Source of the DNA: JBNIDL01 sp050108195
Lineage (GTDB): Bacteria > Pseudomonadota > Gammaproteobacteria > Enterobacterales > Enterobacteriaceae
NCBI GenBank assembly: GCA_050108195.1
Contig: JBNIDL010000001.1
Location: 1-64,000, forward strand
Length of the DNA stretch: 64,000 nt
Direction of reading: 5' to 3'
Shown: positions 63,934-64,000 of the stretch, piece by piece
Position numbering within the stretch: the stretch's first letter is position 1
Layout of the letters: every line of letters begins with the position of its first letter
The notes under the pieces: model-generated
The model's input: the letters and a program-made list of their open reading frames with translations, nothing else
Databases searched by the model: none
What the model was told of the DNA's origin: nothing
Made by a program: the position numbers and the translations under genes

Positions 63934-64000
63934 ATGAAGAAAATATATTTGAAAAATTTACTTTCTATATTTAAAAATATTAAAATTAAAAATACAATAA
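63934..64000 (+). CDS. start of the next dcw-cluster gene (ftsL or ftsI), partial
   Basis: An open frame begins ATG at 63934, 19 bases after rsmH, and runs off the window end after 22 codons (MKKIYLKNLLSIFKNIK...). In E. coli ftsL then ftsI follow rsmH. The short basic start is compatible with either, and 22 residues are too few to decide. Identity is inferred from position only. Confidence 0.45.
   Translation, partial: MKKIYLKNLLSIFKNIKIKNTI

Overview
The window is a contiguous piece of a very AT-rich (about one-fifth G+C by eye), gene-dense chromosome from a gammaproteobacterium of the Enterobacterales type. Nearly every protein aligns end to end with an Escherichia coli protein, and the gene order follows E. 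coli in recognisable blocks (rpsU-dnaG-rpoD-ileX, secG-leuU-metY-nusA-infB-rbfA-rpsO-pnp-deaD, hflK-hflC-purA-rpsF-rpsR-rplI, dnaK-dnaJ-nhaA-rpsT-ribF-ileS-lspA-dapB-folA-apaH-rsmA-pdxA). Many neighbours known from E. coli have been cleanly deleted. There are no mobile elements, phages or CRISPR, almost no regulators, proteins are rich in Lys/Ile/Asn, and several are shortened at their ends. This is the signature of an obligate intracellular insect symbiont with a reduced genome. The host cannot be read from this window. The vitamin-related genes (riboflavin ribB/ribF, folate folB/folP/folA, vitamin B6 pdxA, thiamine uptake thiBPQ) would fit a nutritional symbiont, for example of a blood-feeding insect, but that is inference.

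Layout. 1-230: 3' end of 23S rRNA followed at once by tRNA-Trp, with no 5S gene between. 268-3837: pgi, dnaB, ssb. 3846-7900: pepA-valS (minus). 8002-12900: tRNA-Leu(CAA), murA, degQ (minus), rplM-rpsI, rsmI, RNase P RNA. 12913-17420: DedA-family protein, tRNA-Ile(CAU), and the rpsU-dnaG-rpoD macromolecular synthesis operon on the minus strand; dnaG carries a one-base frameshift at a CCC-TGA site. 17510-22315: tsaD, folB, cca, ribB, metC, tRNA-Phe. 22411-25177: groES-groEL behind a textbook sigma-32 promoter, a strong terminator, then efp. 25178-25874 is the only long gene-free stretch. 25875-32435: orn, miaA, hflK-hflC, purA, rpsF-rpsR-rplI, ppa. 32558-39153: rplU-rpmA-obgE, greA, ftsH, folP, glmM, secG. 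39167-46025: tRNA-Leu(GAG), initiator tRNA, nusA-infB-rbfA-rpsO-pnp-deaD. 46071-50662: dnaK-dnaJ behind a second sigma-32 promoter, nhaA, rpsT. 50701-59679: ribF-ileS-lspA-dapB-folA, apaH-rsmA-pdxA (minus), djlA. 59676-62914: thiB-thiP-thiQ (minus). 63021-64000: rsmH and the first codons of the next cell-division gene.

How the genes work together. The window is dominated by information processing: replication (DnaB, DnaG, SSB), transcription (sigma-70, NusA, GreA), RNA decay and maturation (PNPase, Orn, DeaD, RNase P, Cca, MiaA, TsaD), ribosome parts and initiation (IF2, RbfA, Obg, initiator tRNA, EF-P). A heat-shock module is also kept (GroESL, DnaKJ, FtsH with HflKC, DegQ). A wall-precursor thread is visible (GlmM, MurA, DapB, RsmH locus), with MetC possibly covering the missing alr.

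I did not find a new defence, secretion or biosynthetic system. The most interesting items are the dnaG frameshift in a classical +1-slippage context; NusA, IF2 and sigma-70 each stripped of a regulatory or accessory domain; the missing 5S gene after 23S; and the two near-consensus sigma-32 promoters.
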